Assembly (NCBI GenBank): GCA_028284045.1
Contig: JANQSN010000013.1
Coordinates: 20,689-84,688, forward strand
Direction of reading: 5' to 3'
Length of the DNA: 64,000 nt
Source: Alphaproteobacteria bacterium
GTDB taxonomy: Bacteria > Pseudomonadota > Alphaproteobacteria > DSM-16000 > Inquilinaceae
The first letter of the stretch is position 1. Each line of letters opens with the position of its first letter. Below the pieces are notes generated by a model. The model made no database searches. It worked only from the letters and a program-made list of their open reading frames with translations, and was not told where the DNA came from. Below are positions 54,451-64,000 of the stretch, piece after piece. A program made the position numbers and the translations under genes.

Positions 54451-56292
54451 TCACCAGAAGGGCGGCGCCTTGGCGAAGGCGCGCCATTCGGCGGCAAGAC
54501 CGGCCCGCTCGACGACGGCGATGTGCTGGTGCCAGCCCAGCACGCGGCCCGCCGCCATGGCCAGCGACCGGCGCTCGCCCGCATCGCTCCCGCCGCGCTC
54601 ATCCACCAGGGTGACCAGCCGCGCCTCCGCCACCGCCAAGTCGTTCAGCCGGCCGAGATGATCCTGAAGGCGCGACAGCGCCCTCAGATACGGTTTGGTC
54701 CGCTTGGCGCGGTAGAGCGGGGCGAAGAACTCCGCCACGTAGCGAAGCTTCTTCAACTCGATACGCAACTGGTGCCGGTCCTCGTCCGACAACCGGTCGA
54801 ACCGGCGGCCGGCCTTCAGCGCCTTGCGATGCCGACGGGCGAGCCTGTCGCGGGCGAACGCGCCGACCGGCCCGTCCGCCACCGCAGCGGCGGCGGCGTC
54901 CGGCGGTTCATCGGCCCCATCCGACGCTTCGGGCGTCTGCCGCCAGCCGGCATCGTCCAGCCAGGCCCCGAATGCCAGCATCAGCGCCGTATGCCGCCGC
55001 CCCCCCAGCGCGGCGCGCGCCCGTGCATAGCCCGCCTCGCGCGCCGCGGCCACCGCCCCACCCAGGCGCTGCAGCGCCGCGTCATCGGCGAAGGCCCGGT
55101 CCAGCGGCGCCATCCCCTCCCCGGCGAACACGTCCCAGTCGCGCGCCGGCCCCAGCTCGCCCGCCAGCCAGCCGACCTCCCGGCGTAGCGCGTCCAAGGT
55201 CCCAGCCGGCACCACCGACCGGAAGATCCCGAAGGCCGACCGCAGGCGGCGGAGCGCGACGCGGAGCTGATGCACGCCCTCCGGATCCCGCCCGTCCATC
55301 GCCGCGGCCAGGTTGCCCGCCCATTGCGCGTAGCAGGCCGCCAGGATCCGCGTCATCGCCTCGGCGACGGTGTCGCCCGCCGCCAAGGCCGGCACCGCGC
55401 GCTTGGCGATCGGCGGCGGCGTGCCGGCCGCCAGCACATAGCCGCGCGCCGCCTTGCTCTGCCATTGCGGGGTCAGCGCGGCGGTGTCGAGCAGGGCTTG
55501 GGCGACCCGCCAGACCAGCCGGCGGTCGCCCTCCAGCAACTCCAGCTCCAGCTCCGCGATCGGCTCGGCCCCGCTCAGCGTCTCCAACGCGCCGTCGTCC
55601 AGCGCCATCTCGATCCGGGTGCCGCTGGCCGGGTCGCGCAGCACGCGGGTGCGGCGGCGCACCTTGGTCGCGAACACCGCGACCAGCGGCTGGCCGCCGC
55701 CGGGGGACCCGAGCAGCGCCGCCAGCCGCGCCTGGGCGGACGGATCGGTGAAGGCGGTGGGATCGGGCTCCAGCCCCGACACCCAGACCTCCCACTCGCC
55801 GCGGGCCAAGAGCGCGCCGGCATCGTTGCTCTTGAGCGTCTGGACGAAGCGGCGTCCGACCTTGCGCACGCGCAGGCCGAGCCCGGCGCGGCGCAACGCC
55901 TGATCGGCCGTGTCGTAGTAGACGCTGTGCAGCCGCCGCGCCGGCCGGCCGCCATCGGCCTCCAGATCGGCCGGCCGCTGCAGCGCAAAGGCCCGCGCCA
56001 GGTCCTTCGGCGGTCCTGCCAGGGTGAGCTCGATCTCCAGCGGCAGCCCGGGCGCCGGCGGTGCGGCGCCCGGTTCGGGGGTGGCGGCGGGAGGCGCCGC
56101 AAGGGTCGTCGCGGGGGACTCCGCCGGCGCGGCAGGCGCGGGCGGCACGGCGCTATCGTTCAACGGGCGCTGGTCCTCATCGCGGATGGCGGCGGTAGCG
56201 GCCGGTTGGGGCCGGTGTGCCGGCAATTCCGCTATGACTTCGTGACAGACTCGGTTCACCAAGACAATCCCATTGCCGGCAATGGTCGACAA
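54451..56292 (-). CDS. CYTH-CHAD domain protein, probable inorganic triphosphatase
   Basis: The 613-residue protein has a Pro/Ala-rich N-terminal extension of about 80 residues and then a CYTH domain starting LEIELTLAG, with RRLHSVYYDTADQALRRAGLGLRVRKVG and IEMALDDGAL. These charged strands line the triphosphate tunnel. A CHAD helical domain follows, with VHQLRVALRRLRSAFGIFR and HQLRIELKKLRYVAEFF, the His/Lys/Arg-rich polyphosphate-binding helices. Such proteins hydrolyse inorganic triphosphate or bind polyphosphate granules. The true start may lie downstream of ATG 56292. It is divergent from hsp20. Confidence 0.88.
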   Translation of the reverse strand: MSTIAGNGIVLVNRVCHEVIAELPAHRPQPAATAAIRDEDQRPLNDSAVPPAPAAPAESPATTLAAPPAATPEPGAAPPAPGLPLEIELTLAGPPKDLARAFALQRPADLEADGGRPARRLHSVYYDTADQALRRAGLGLRVRKVGRRFVQTLKSNDAGALLARGEWEVWVSGLEPDPTAFTDPSAQARLAALLGSPGGGQPLVAVFATKVRRRTRVLRDPASGTRIEMALDDGALETLSGAEPIAELELELLEGDRRLVWRVAQALLDTAALTPQWQSKAARGYVLAAGTPPPIAKRAVPALAAGDTVAEAMTRILAACYAQWAGNLAAAMDGRDPEGVHQLRVALRRLRSAFGIFRSVVPAGTLDALRREVGWLAGELGPARDWDVFAGEGMAPLDRAFADDAALQRLGGAVAAAREAGYARARAALGGRRHTALMLAFGAWLDDAGWRQTPEASDGADEPPDAAAAAVADGPVGAFARDRLARRHRKALKAGRRFDRLSDEDRHQLRIELKKLRYVAEFFAPLYRAKRTKPYLRALSRLQDHLGRLNDLAVAEARLVTLVDERGGSDAGERRSLAMAAGRVLGWHQHIAVVERAGLAAEWRAFAKAPPFW

Positions 56293-56430
56293 CCTGGCTC
56301 ATTTGTCTACAGGTCGCCCCGTTGATCCCGCCGCCGCCGCGACCATCTATGAAGAGGTCGGGGACGCCAACTAGGGTCCCCGGACGGCAAGAAGGCAGAA
56401 GGGAGCGGGCCGATGCGACCGGGCGCTCTG

Positions 56431-56457
56431 CTTCTCTCTCGCTTCGCGATGAAGGAG
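56431..56457 (+). promoter_or_regulatory. Possible RNA thermometer hairpin masking the hsp20 ribosome binding site
   Basis: In the hsp20 leader CTTCTCTC pairs imperfectly with GAAGGAG, and an inner stem UCGC/GCGA closes a tiny loop. The pairing includes G-U and two mismatches, as in ROSE-type or fourU-type thermometers, and covers the Shine-Dalgarno GAAGGAG (56451-56457), 10 bases before ATG 56468. Folding was done by eye only. Confidence 0.45.
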
Positions 56458-56467
56458 ACGCTGGCAC

Positions 56468-56953
56468 ATGGCACGGTTATCCCTGTTCAGCAGCCCGCTG
56501 ATGCTTGGCTTCGAGCAGTTCGAGCAGACCCTCAACCAGGTCACCAAGGCATCGAGCGATGGCTACCCGCCCTACAATATCGAGAAATCCGGGGAAAACG
56601 GGCTGTGCATCACGCTCGCCGTCGCCGGGTTCGGGCTTGGCGACCTTCAGGTGAAGGTCGAAGACAATCAGCTCCGGATCAGCGGCCGTCAGGAGGACGA
56701 CCCGGCCCGCGTGTTCCTGCATCGCGGCATCGCCGCCCGGCAGTTCCAGCGCTCCTTCGTGCTGGCCGACGGCATCAAGGTCACGGGCGCCCATCTCAGC
56801 AACGGCTTGCTGAGCGTCGAGTTGGAGCGGCCGACACAGGAAGCGCGCGTGCGGACGATCGAGATCGTCAGCGCCGGGGCCGCGCCTCGCAGCGCCGGCG
56901 ACGGGGCCGATGGCACGATCGATATCGATGCCCGGAGCCGATCCGCCGGTTGA
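56468..56953 (+). CDS. Small heat shock protein, Hsp20 family
   Basis: The 161-residue alpha-crystallin protein has a short N-terminal arm (LGFEQFEQTLNQVTKASSDGYPPYN). The crystallin core includes YNIEKSGENGLCITLAVAGF, LRISGRQED, FLHRGIAARQFQRSFVLADGIKVTGAHLSNGLLSVEL and the terminal RTIEIV anchor. It holds unfolded proteins during heat stress, next to dnaK/dnaJ in this neighbourhood. The DUF1150 gene follows 99 bases downstream, a pairing common in alphaproteobacteria. The Asp-rich tail is an extension. Confidence 0.93.
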   Translation: MARLSLFSSPLMLGFEQFEQTLNQVTKASSDGYPPYNIEKSGENGLCITLAVAGFGLGDLQVKVEDNQLRISGRQEDDPARVFLHRGIAARQFQRSFVLADGIKVTGAHLSNGLLSVELERPTQEARVRTIEIVSAGAAPRSAGDGADGTIDIDARSRSAG

Positions 56954-57052
56954 GCGGCCGATCGGACGACCACCGACTGCGTGTCGCAAGACAACGCTTA
57001 ACGATTTCTTGAAGAGATCGGTGGTACCGTAAGGTTTGAAAGGAATCGTGTC

Positions 57053-57286
57053 ATGACGTTCCATCAACGCTCCGGGAGCGAGCCGGAGAGGATGGTAATG
57101 ACTGTCCAGGATTTGGCCGCCCTTGGATTTGGCGAGACGGCCTATATCAAGCCTGTCGTCGTCGAGGGACGGCCAGCCTATGCGCTGCACGCCGCAAACG
57201 GCGTACCGATCGCGGCGGTGTCGACCCGCGACCTGGCGTTCGTCCTGGCACGGCAAAACGATCTGGAGCCGGTCAGCGCGCACTAG
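57053..57286 (+). CDS. DUF1150 family protein
   Basis: The 77-residue protein contains YIKPVVVEGRPAYALHAANGVPIAAVSTRDLAFVLARQNDLEPVSAH, which is the DUF1150 signature. The family is almost confined to alphaproteobacteria and regularly follows hsp20, as here. Function is unknown. The ATG 57053 has AAGGA upstream at a suitable distance. ATG 57092 or 57098 are alternatives closer to the conserved core. Confidence 0.85.
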   Translation: MTFHQRSGSEPERMVMTVQDLAALGFGETAYIKPVVVEGRPAYALHAANGVPIAAVSTRDLAFVLARQNDLEPVSAH

Positions 57287-57409
57287 CCCATCGGCGCACG
57301 GAGTCGCCCAGCGGATCCTCGCCGCGGGTTCGACCGCGCGTCGGTATCGACGCGCTGATGGCGTTGGACGGTCCGACGGATGACGTCCGACAGACGCGCG
57401 GAAGAACCA

Positions 57410-57898
57410 ATGACACCGCCTCACGCCGATGCCGCACCCCCGTGGCCGGCGGGCCCCATCGAGCGGTTCCGGCAGGTCTGGCAGGCGCTGGCGACGCGCC
57501 TCGGCCAGCCGCCGACCCGGCGGGATCTCGATCCCGTGGCGTTCCCGTTCGCGCTCGGCTGGTTCATGCTCCTGGAGTATCACCGCGGCCCGGACTGCCT
57601 GCGCTGCCGTCTCGCCGGCAACGAGGTGATGACCGTCTTCGGCTGGACGAAGATCCGCCATCGCTGGCTCGACACGGTCGCGAACCGACCCCTGGCACGC
57701 GACAGCGCCGACTTCGCCCGGCGGGTGATCGACGGGGGGCGACCGCTGCTCGACCGCCACACCGCCGACCTGCCCGGGCGCCGCACGGTCTCGCTCCTGC
57801 GCGGCGGGTATCCCCTGACGCCGCTCGCCGGCGAGCCGGAGATGCTGGCCATCGTCTATCAATATGTCGGCGCGCGGCCGGAACCGCCACGCCCCTGA
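57410..57898 (+). CDS. PAS-like domain protein of unknown role
   Basis: The 162-residue protein contains RDLDPVAFPFALGWFMLLEYHRG, CRLAGNEVMTVFGWTKIRHRWLD and GRRTVSLLRGGYPLTPLAG, a pattern found in the PAS_5-type stand-alone PAS proteins of Rhodospirillales. These are thought to sense or bind a ligand, but no role is established. ATG 57410 with GGAAG upstream was preferred over ATG 57380. It lies 120 bases before leuC on the same strand. Confidence 0.65.
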   Translation: MTPPHADAAPPWPAGPIERFRQVWQALATRLGQPPTRRDLDPVAFPFALGWFMLLEYHRGPDCLRCRLAGNEVMTVFGWTKIRHRWLDTVANRPLARDSADFARRVIDGGRPLLDRHTADLPGRRTVSLLRGGYPLTPLAGEPEMLAIVYQYVGARPEPPRP

Positions 57899-58018
57899 CC
57901 TGCGGCGGCGGCCGCCATCGCTTGGCGGGCGCGGCCGGTGTGACTATATCTCCAACCTTGCCCGAGCGGTGGCGCCCCGGCCGCGGCTCGCCCATGGGAT
58001 CTGGAGAGATCGAACGCC

Positions 58019-59434
58019 ATGTCCGGGCCGGATGCCCCGCGCACCCTCTACGACAAGATCTGGGACAGCCATATCGTCGCCCGGCGCGACGACGGCACCT
58101 GCGTCCTCTATATCGACCGCCATCTGGTGCATGAGGTGACCAGCCCGCAGGCATTCGAAGGCCTGCGGATGGCCGGCCGGCCGGTGCGCCGGCCCGGCGC
58201 GACGCTGGCCGTCGCCGACCACAATGTGCCGACCAGCGACCGCGCCGCCGGCATCGCCGATCCGGAAAGCGCGCTGCAGGTCGAGACGCTGCGGCAGAAC
58301 TGCGCGGAGTTCGGCGTCGAGTTCTTCGACATGGACGATGTCCGCCAGGGCATCGTGCACATCATCGGCCCCGAACAGGGCATGACCCTGCCAGGCATGA
58401 CCATCGTCTGCGGCGACAGCCACACAGCCACCCATGGCGCCTTCGGGGCGCTGGCCTTCGGCATCGGGACCAGCGAGGTGGAGCATGTGCTGGCCACCCA
58501 GACGCTGATGCAGCGCCCGTCGAAGAACATGCGCATCACGGTCGACGGCGCCTTGCCGCTGGGCGTCACGGCGAAGGACATGATCCTGGCGATCATCGCC
58601 AAGATCGGCACCGCCGGCGGCACCGGCCATGTCATCGAATATGCCGGCGAGGCGGTGCGCGCCCTGTCGATGGAAGGCCGCATGACGGTCTGCAACATGT
58701 CGATCGAGGCGGGGGCGCGGGCCGGGCTGGTGGCGCCGGACGACACCACCTACGACTATCTGCGCGGCCGGCCGATGGCGCCGAAGGCGGGTTTCTGGGA
58801 AGCCGCGGTCGCCCATTGGCGCACCCTGCCCGGCGACCCCGGCGCCCGCTACGACACCGAGGTGACGTTGCCCGCCGCGGAGATCGCGCCCAGCGTGAGC
58901 TGGGGCACCAGCCCGCAGGATGTCGTGCCGATCACCGGCGCGGTGCCCGATCCGGACGCCTTCGACGAAGCCGACCGCAGCCAGGCGGCCCGCCGCTCGC
59001 TGGACTATATGGGCCTGGCGCCGGGCACGCCGATGACCGAGATCCCGATCGACGCGGTGTTCATCGGCTCCTGCACCAACGGCCGCATCGAGGATCTGCG
59101 CGCCGCCGCGGCGGTGGCGGACGGCCGGCGCGTCGCCGACGGGGTGCGGGCGATGATCGTCCCCGGCTCCGGCCTGGTGAAGGCGCAGGCCGAGGCGGAG
59201 GGTCTGGACCGCATCTTCACCCAGGCCGGCTTCGACTGGCGCGAGCCCGGCTGCTCGATGTGCCTGGCGATGAACGCCGACAAGCTGGCGCCGGGCGAGC
59301 GCGCCGCCAGCACGTCCAACCGCAATTTCGAAGGCCGCCAGGGCCGCGGCGGGCGCACCCATCTGGTCAGCCCGGCGATGGCCGCCGCGGCCGCGGTGAC
59401 CGGACGGCTGACGGATATCCGGGAGATGCTATAG
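58019..59434 (+). CDS. leuC: 3-isopropylmalate dehydratase large subunit LeuC
   Basis: The 471-residue aconitase-family protein isomerises isopropylmalate in leucine synthesis. It starts [19 protein letters not shown] and shows [31 protein letters not shown]. The [4Fe-4S] Cys residues are in [14 protein letters not shown] and [10 protein letters not shown], and the C-terminal [17 protein letters not shown] is conserved. The small subunit LeuD is not in the window, because minus-strand GNAT genes follow. In many alphaproteobacteria leuC and leuD are unlinked, so this is not necessarily a defect. Confidence 0.97.
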   Translation: MSGPDAPRTLYDKIWDSHIVARRDDGTCVLYIDRHLVHEVTSPQAFEGLRMAGRPVRRPGATLAVADHNVPTSDRAAGIADPESALQVETLRQNCAEFGVEFFDMDDVRQGIVHIIGPEQGMTLPGMTIVCGDSHTATHGAFGALAFGIGTSEVEHVLATQTLMQRPSKNMRITVDGALPLGVTAKDMILAIIAKIGTAGGTGHVIEYAGEAVRALSMEGRMTVCNMSIEAGARAGLVAPDDTTYDYLRGRPMAPKAGFWEAAVAHWRTLPGDPGARYDTEVTLPAAEIAPSVSWGTSPQDVVPITGAVPDPDAFDEADRSQAARRSLDYMGLAPGTPMTEIPIDAVFIGSCTNGRIEDLRAAAAVADGRRVADGVRAMIVPGSGLVKAQAEAEGLDRIFTQAGFDWREPGCSMCLAMNADKLAPGERAASTSNRNFEGRQGRGGRTHLVSPAMAAAAAVTGRLTDIREML

Positions 59435-59460
59435 CCGCGCGATCGTCAGGGACGCGCGCC

Positions 59461-59949
59461 CTACAGCGGCTTGAAGTAGCGCGCCACGGGCCAGGGCTGG
59501 AAGCCGAGGGCCTCGTAGGCCCGGCGGGCCGGTTCGTGTCCGCGGTCGCCGACGGTCTCGACCATGACCATCTTCATGCCGCGGTCACGGATGTGCCGTT
59601 CGGCAAAGTCGATGAGCTGCCGGCCGACGCCTTCGCGCTGCCGATCCGGCGATACGGCGACGATGTAGACTTCCCCCATCTGGTCCTCTGGATGCAGGCG
59701 AAGTCCGATGAAGCCGGCCAAGGCGTCGCCCTGAAGCGCCAGCCAGACGGTCTCAGGCTCCCCGTCCAGAAGCGCGGCGACATCGGCCGTCTGCCGCGCT
59801 TGCCAGCCTTCGGGATAGAAGGCGTCGTAGACGAACCGCGGCACATCCATCTGGGTCTTCGCAAAGACAGGCGCCCAGGCGCCGATCGCGAGCGCCAGCA
59901 CCGCGTCCCTGTAGGCCGCGTCATATGCAACGATCACGCGGTCGTTCAC
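59461..59949 (-). CDS. GNAT family N-acetyltransferase
   Basis: The 162-residue GNAT domain has VAVSPDRQREGVGRQLIDFAERHI, with the acetyl-CoA binding Q-R-x-G-x-G-x-x-L motif, and a C-terminal ARRAYEALGFQPWPVARYFKPL. A GTG at 59949 was chosen as start because GGAG lies 7 bases upstream. The longer frame to ATG 60054 would translate through the palindromic repeat at 59979-60005, which is implausible. The substrate is unknown. Confidence 0.85.
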   Translation of the reverse strand: MNDRVIVAYDAAYRDAVLALAIGAWAPVFAKTQMDVPRFVYDAFYPEGWQARQTADVAALLDGEPETVWLALQGDALAGFIGLRLHPEDQMGEVYIVAVSPDRQREGVGRQLIDFAERHIRDRGMKMVMVETVGDRGHEPARRAYEALGFQPWPVARYFKPL

Positions 59950-59978
59950 AAAAAGTCTCCGGCCGCCGTGCTTGGGCC

Positions 59979-60005
59979 ATTCCCCCATCGAGGGGGAGGG
60001 AAGTC
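59979..60005. repeat. Single copy of the GC-rich palindromic repeat
   Basis: The sequence CATTCCCCCATCGAGGGGGAGG contains the same hairpin core as the elements at 25815-26003 and 31892-32052, but without the G-rich tail or an inverted partner nearby. It lies between two minus-strand GNAT genes. Confidence 0.7.
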
Positions 60006-60022
60006 CTGAATGTCGATTGAGC

Positions 60023-60472
60023 CTAGAGCGGTTCAACGACGAAACTGAAGCCATGCTTGCGAAACCCGAGGCTCTCGTAGAATCGGTGCGCCTTCTCTCT
60101 TCCGGTGTTCGCCGACAGGGTCAGCTTGTAGCAGCGCTTCTGTCGACACATCGCGATCGCCGCCTGCATCATCGCCGTGCCGACGCCGCATCCCTGCTGG
60201 TCGACCGCCACCACGACGGCCTCCACCACGCCGGATGGCGCGCCCATATGGCCGAGATTGTCCATGATGAGCAGCGCAAAACTGCCGACGATCCTTCCTC
60301 GCACGACCGCAACATAGAGGTTGTAGTCCGGATAGGACTCGAACCGTCGGAAGATCGCGCGCGCCGTGTCGAGGTCCAGAACCACCCCGTCATCGATCTC
60401 CGGCTGTGCGTACAGCCCGATCACCTCGGCGAGATCCTGCGACTGGGCGACACGAATCTGCGGAACGTCCAT
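60023..60472 (-). CDS. GNAT family N-acetyltransferase
   Basis: The 149-residue GNAT protein has VVVAVDQQGCGVGTAMMQAAIAMCRQ, with the acetyl-CoA loop Q-x-x-G-x-G-T/A, and a terminal HRFYESLGFRKHGFSFVVEPL. The start at ATG 60472 (MDVPQIRVAQSQDL) was preferred because the 20 residues upstream have no GNAT similarity. It lies 94 bases downstream of the next GNAT gene on the same strand. Confidence 0.87.
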   Translation of the reverse strand: MDVPQIRVAQSQDLAEVIGLYAQPEIDDGVVLDLDTARAIFRRFESYPDYNLYVAVVRGRIVGSFALLIMDNLGHMGAPSGVVEAVVVAVDQQGCGVGTAMMQAAIAMCRQKRCYKLTLSANTGREKAHRFYESLGFRKHGFSFVVEPL

Positions 60473-60565
60473 GGCTCGCCCTATGCATCTTCTTGTCGAA
60501 GCATCGCGATTGGCCGCGATCGCCGTGGCCACGGGAACCCTTGACGGCGACGTCTTCGCCCGGCC

Positions 60566-61327
60566 TCAGCCGACCGCCGCCAGAAGCGGCCGGGTCAGGT
60601 CGGACAGCGCCACCCTTTGCCGGCCGGCCGCGTCGAAGTTCTTAGGATCGAGCCAACGGTCGAAAGCGGCCCCGAGTGCCGGCCATTCGCCATCGATCAC
60701 GGCGTACCAGGCGGTATCGCGATTGCGGCCTTTCGACACGGTCGCCTGGCGGAACACGCCCTCGAAGCTGAAGCCGAGGCGCTGGGCCGCCCGGCGCGAC
60801 GCCGCGTTCAGCGCGTTGCATTTCCATTCGTAGCGCCGGTAGCCGAGGCCGAAGGCGCGGCCCATCAGCAGGGCCATCGCCTCCGTCGCCGCGACGCGCC
60901 GCTGCAACAGAGGCGAGAAGCAGATATGCCCGACCTCGATCGCCCCGTTCGCCGGATCGATGCGCATCAGCGACGCCACCCCCGCGGCCCGCCCGGTGGC
61001 GGCGTCGACCACCGCGTAGAATTGCGGGTCCGCCGTGGCCGACGCCGCCTCCAGCCAGATGCGGTAGGCGGCCGGATCCTCGAAGGGGCCGTAGGACATG
61101 TAGCGCCACAGCGCGCCCGCCCGGTCCTGCGCGTTGGCCGCGAACAGGTCGTCGCCATGGCGCGTCGGGTCCAGCGGCTCCACCCGGCAGGTCCGCCCCT
61201 CGACGGTTGCGCGCGCCGGGAACGCCGGCGGATGCCAGTCGCGGACCGGGTCGCCCAGCGGCGGCGCGGGCGCTCCGCCGTTCGGCGACAGGTCGGTCTC
61301 GGGCGGGTCGGTCGGCTGAGCGCTCAT
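60566..61327 (-). CDS. GNAT acetyltransferase, RimJ/RimL-like
   Basis: The 253-residue protein starts with a Pro-rich lead, followed by RTCRVEPLDPTRHGDDLFAANAQD, MSYGPFEDPAAYRIWLEAA and YAVVDAATGRAAGVASLMRIDPANGAIEVGHI. The segment RRYEWKCNALNAASRRAAQRLGFSFEGVFR is typical of the ribosomal-protein acetyltransferase-like group. The start at ATG 61327 (MSAQPTDPPETD) was chosen, since the upstream extension to 61501 is low in similarity and rich in Ala/Arg. It is divergent from the cytochrome oxidase genes. The substrate is unknown. Confidence 0.87.
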   Translation of the reverse strand: MSAQPTDPPETDLSPNGGAPAPPLGDPVRDWHPPAFPARATVEGRTCRVEPLDPTRHGDDLFAANAQDRAGALWRYMSYGPFEDPAAYRIWLEAASATADPQFYAVVDAATGRAAGVASLMRIDPANGAIEVGHICFSPLLQRRVAATEAMALLMGRAFGLGYRRYEWKCNALNAASRRAAQRLGFSFEGVFRQATVSKGRNRDTAWYAVIDGEWPALGAAFDRWLDPKNFDAAGRQRVALSDLTRPLLAAVG

Positions 61328-61803
61328 GGAACTGGCATCGGGTGCGGGACGGGATCGGCGGGCCGCGGCGGTCTCCGCCGGCAGGGTCGGGCGGGCACAA
61401 TGCCGCGGCATGCCGACGAAGGCCACAGCGGATGCGGCGGGCAGCCGCGTTGCCGTCGGCCCCAGACCGGCTAGGCTGAGACCGATGCATCGGTGGTGCA
61501 TCGGCGGTGAAGGGCGGCCGGTGCTGAGCGGTCTGGGCCGTCGGCATGCCGACGGCCGTCAGGCCATGATTTCGCCGAATTCCCTTCTCGGCTCCCGGGC
61601 GGTCGGCTATAACCCGCGCGCGGACCACCCAGGGGCGAACGCGCCGGGCGGCCCTGCATCGGGTGCCGCGTTTCGGCGGCGGCGCCTTGGCTCTCTCGTC
61701 GGCCGACGCCGCCTGAGCGCGCAGCGAGGGGCCAGAGTTAGCGCGCGCGCTTGGTCGAACAGGCGCCGCGGCGGGGCCGGAAAGACCCGGCCGAGCGCGA
61801 GAA
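61328..61803. other. Divergent promoter region before cytochrome oxidase operon, with palindromes
   Basis: These 476 bases have no gene I can support. They contain a 14-base perfect palindrome ACCGATGCATCGGT (61481-61494) immediately followed by a second half-copy (GTGCATCGG). A 22-base perfect palindrome lies at 61536-61557, centred on GGCATGCC, with arms GGCCGTC/GACGGCC. Part of this motif (CGGCATGCCGACG) also occurs near 61403-61416. These could be operators for the oxidase genes or hairpins. No -35/-10 pair is clear. Confidence 0.55.
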
Positions 61804-62754
61804 ATGAGGCTGGAGATGGCAACGATCAAGGCCGGTGCGTTCGATTTCCTGCGCCGGTTTGCGTCGCGGACGATCGCCGCGGGATCCCTGGCGGCGACGG
61901 CGGTTCTGACCGTCGGGAGCGCCGGGGCGGCCGAGCCGCGGCCCTGGGGATTGGGCCTTCAGGAACCGGCGACCCCGGTGATGGAGCGGTTGCACGAGTT
62001 CCACAACCTGCTGCTGATCATCATCATCGCCATCGTCGCCGTCGTTCTCGGCCTGCTTGTCTTCGTCATGTGGCGCTTCCGCGCCTCGCGCAACCCGACA
62101 CCGTCGCGCACCTCCCACAATACGCTGATCGAGATCATCTGGACCGCGGTGCCGGTGCTGATCCTGCTGGTGATCGCCTACCCGTCCTTCCGGCTGCTCT
62201 ACTTCATGGACCGGGTCGAGGACCCCGAGCTGACCGTCGTCGTCACCGGCTATCAGTGGTACTGGTCCTACGAGCTGCCCGACCAGCAGATCCGGCCCTT
62301 CAACAGCTACATGCTGCGCGACGACGAGATCGGCGAGGGCCAGGTCCGTCTGCTGTCGGTGGACCGCCCGCTGGTGCTGCCCGTCGACACCAATGTGGAG
62401 GTCCTGGTCCGCGGCGCCGACGTCTTGCATAGCTGGGCGGTGCCGGCCTTCGGCGTGAAGAAGGATGCGGTGCCCGGGCGGACCAACCACACCTGGGTGA
62501 ACATCCTCCACGAAGGCACCTATTACGGCCAGTGCTCGGAGATCTGCGGCATCGGCCACGGCTTCATGCCGATCGAGGTGGAGGCGGTCAGCCGCGAGGA
62601 CTTCGACGCCTGGGTGATGGCCCAGCTCGACGGCCGCGAACTCGACACCCCGCCGGTGCTGCTGACCCAAACCTATGAAGAGGCGCTGGCGCGGCAGGCG
62701 GTGGCGGACGCCTCGACCGCCGCCGCGGCGCCGACGCCGGAGCCGGCCGACTAG
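61804..62754 (+). CDS. ctaC: Cytochrome c oxidase subunit II
   Basis: The 316-residue CuA subunit of an aa3-type oxidase has a signal peptide (SLAATAVLTVGSAGAAEP). Two membrane helices follow (LLLIIIIAIVAVVLGLLVFVM and IIWTAVPVLILLVIAYPSF). The periplasmic cupredoxin domain has the aromatic YQWYWSYE and the CuA ligands in GTYYGQCSEICGIGHGFMPI with Cys, Cys, His and Met. ATG 61804 was kept. ATG 61816 (MATIKAGAFDF) is preceded by GAGG and is also possible. Subunit I follows 114 bases downstream. Confidence 0.97.
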   Translation: MRLEMATIKAGAFDFLRRFASRTIAAGSLAATAVLTVGSAGAAEPRPWGLGLQEPATPVMERLHEFHNLLLIIIIAIVAVVLGLLVFVMWRFRASRNPTPSRTSHNTLIEIIWTAVPVLILLVIAYPSFRLLYFMDRVEDPELTVVVTGYQWYWSYELPDQQIRPFNSYMLRDDEIGEGQVRLLSVDRPLVLPVDTNVEVLVRGADVLHSWAVPAFGVKKDAVPGRTNHTWVNILHEGTYYGQCSEICGIGHGFMPIEVEAVSREDFDAWVMAQLDGRELDTPPVLLTQTYEEALARQAVADASTAAAAPTPEPAD

Positions 62755-62835
62755 ACCGACCAAGCCTTGAGCGGACGGCCGACCGGGGCGAGATCGCAAG
62801 CCCGACCGAGCGGATCCTTCGCCGACGCCCCTTGA

Positions 62836-64000
<1,165 letters not shown>

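Noticed and set aside
57940..58018. tRNA-like D-arm sequence (GCCCGAGCGGTGG) before leuC
   Set aside because: Only the D-arm resemblance is present. No acceptor stem, anticodon arm or TPsiC arm can be built around it.
58019..59434. leuC as a broken leucine operon because leuD is missing
   Set aside because: leuC and leuD are often unlinked in alphaproteobacteria and the LeuC sequence is complete, so no defect is indicated.

Overview
The window is a GC-rich (about 70% by eye) bacterial chromosome segment, tightly packed on both strands. It suggests an alphaproteobacterium of the Rhodospirillales type. The reasons are the DUF2336, DUF1150 and DUF484 proteins, a PraR-like HTH regulator, chemotaxis receptors of the Azospirillum/Rhodospirillum style, an RpoH-type dnaK promoter matching the alphaproteobacterial consensus, and the ctaC-ctaD order. 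No rRNA, tRNA, CRISPR array, phage or insertion sequence was seen. The genus cannot be fixed from the sequence alone.

Bases 1-14341 form one minus-strand block read right to left: kaiB, kaiC, a PAS histidine kinase, a GH13 amylase-family enzyme, treZ, treY, a protein with degenerate HPt and receiver domains, a pentapeptide-repeat protein, a DUF2336 protein and a second PAS histidine kinase cut by the left edge. This is a KaiBC timer module directly upstream of trehalose-from-glucan enzymes and extra signalling proteins. I regard it as the most interesting system here.

Bases 14.6-23.3 kb hold housekeeping and envelope genes: a small secreted protein, an MFS transporter, bacteriohemerythrin, xerC, DUF484, priA, a secreted protein with two LCCL domains, and msrP. 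Bases 23.5-28.9 kb are a peptidoglycan/amino-sugar recycling cluster (anmK, a serine hydrolase, murQ, a LysE exporter, nagA). It is followed by a lipoprotein, an acyl-CoA ligase and a second lipoprotein.

Bases 33.4-38.5 kb hold dgcA and dgcN (D-glutamate/N-acetyl-glutamate catabolism). They are normally adjacent but here are separated by about 3.1 kb carrying a PraR-like regulator, a small protein, a pseudoazurin, a GNAT enzyme and a conspicuously AT-rich segment with an unknown membrane protein. Next come yciB, ycjX and ycjF, then a sorAB-like sulfite dehydrogenase, a periplasmic solute-binding protein, a chemotaxis receptor and an HD-domain protein.

Bases 48.2-57.9 kb are a heat-shock neighbourhood: dnaK with a recognisable RpoH promoter, dnaJ, a second chemotaxis receptor, a CYTH-CHAD protein, and hsp20 with a possible RNA thermometer followed by DUF1150. 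The right end carries leuC without leuD, three GNAT acetyltransferases and the start of the cytochrome c oxidase operon (ctaC, ctaD cut by the window edge). A GC-rich palindromic repeat family (BIME/MITE-like) recurs between genes.
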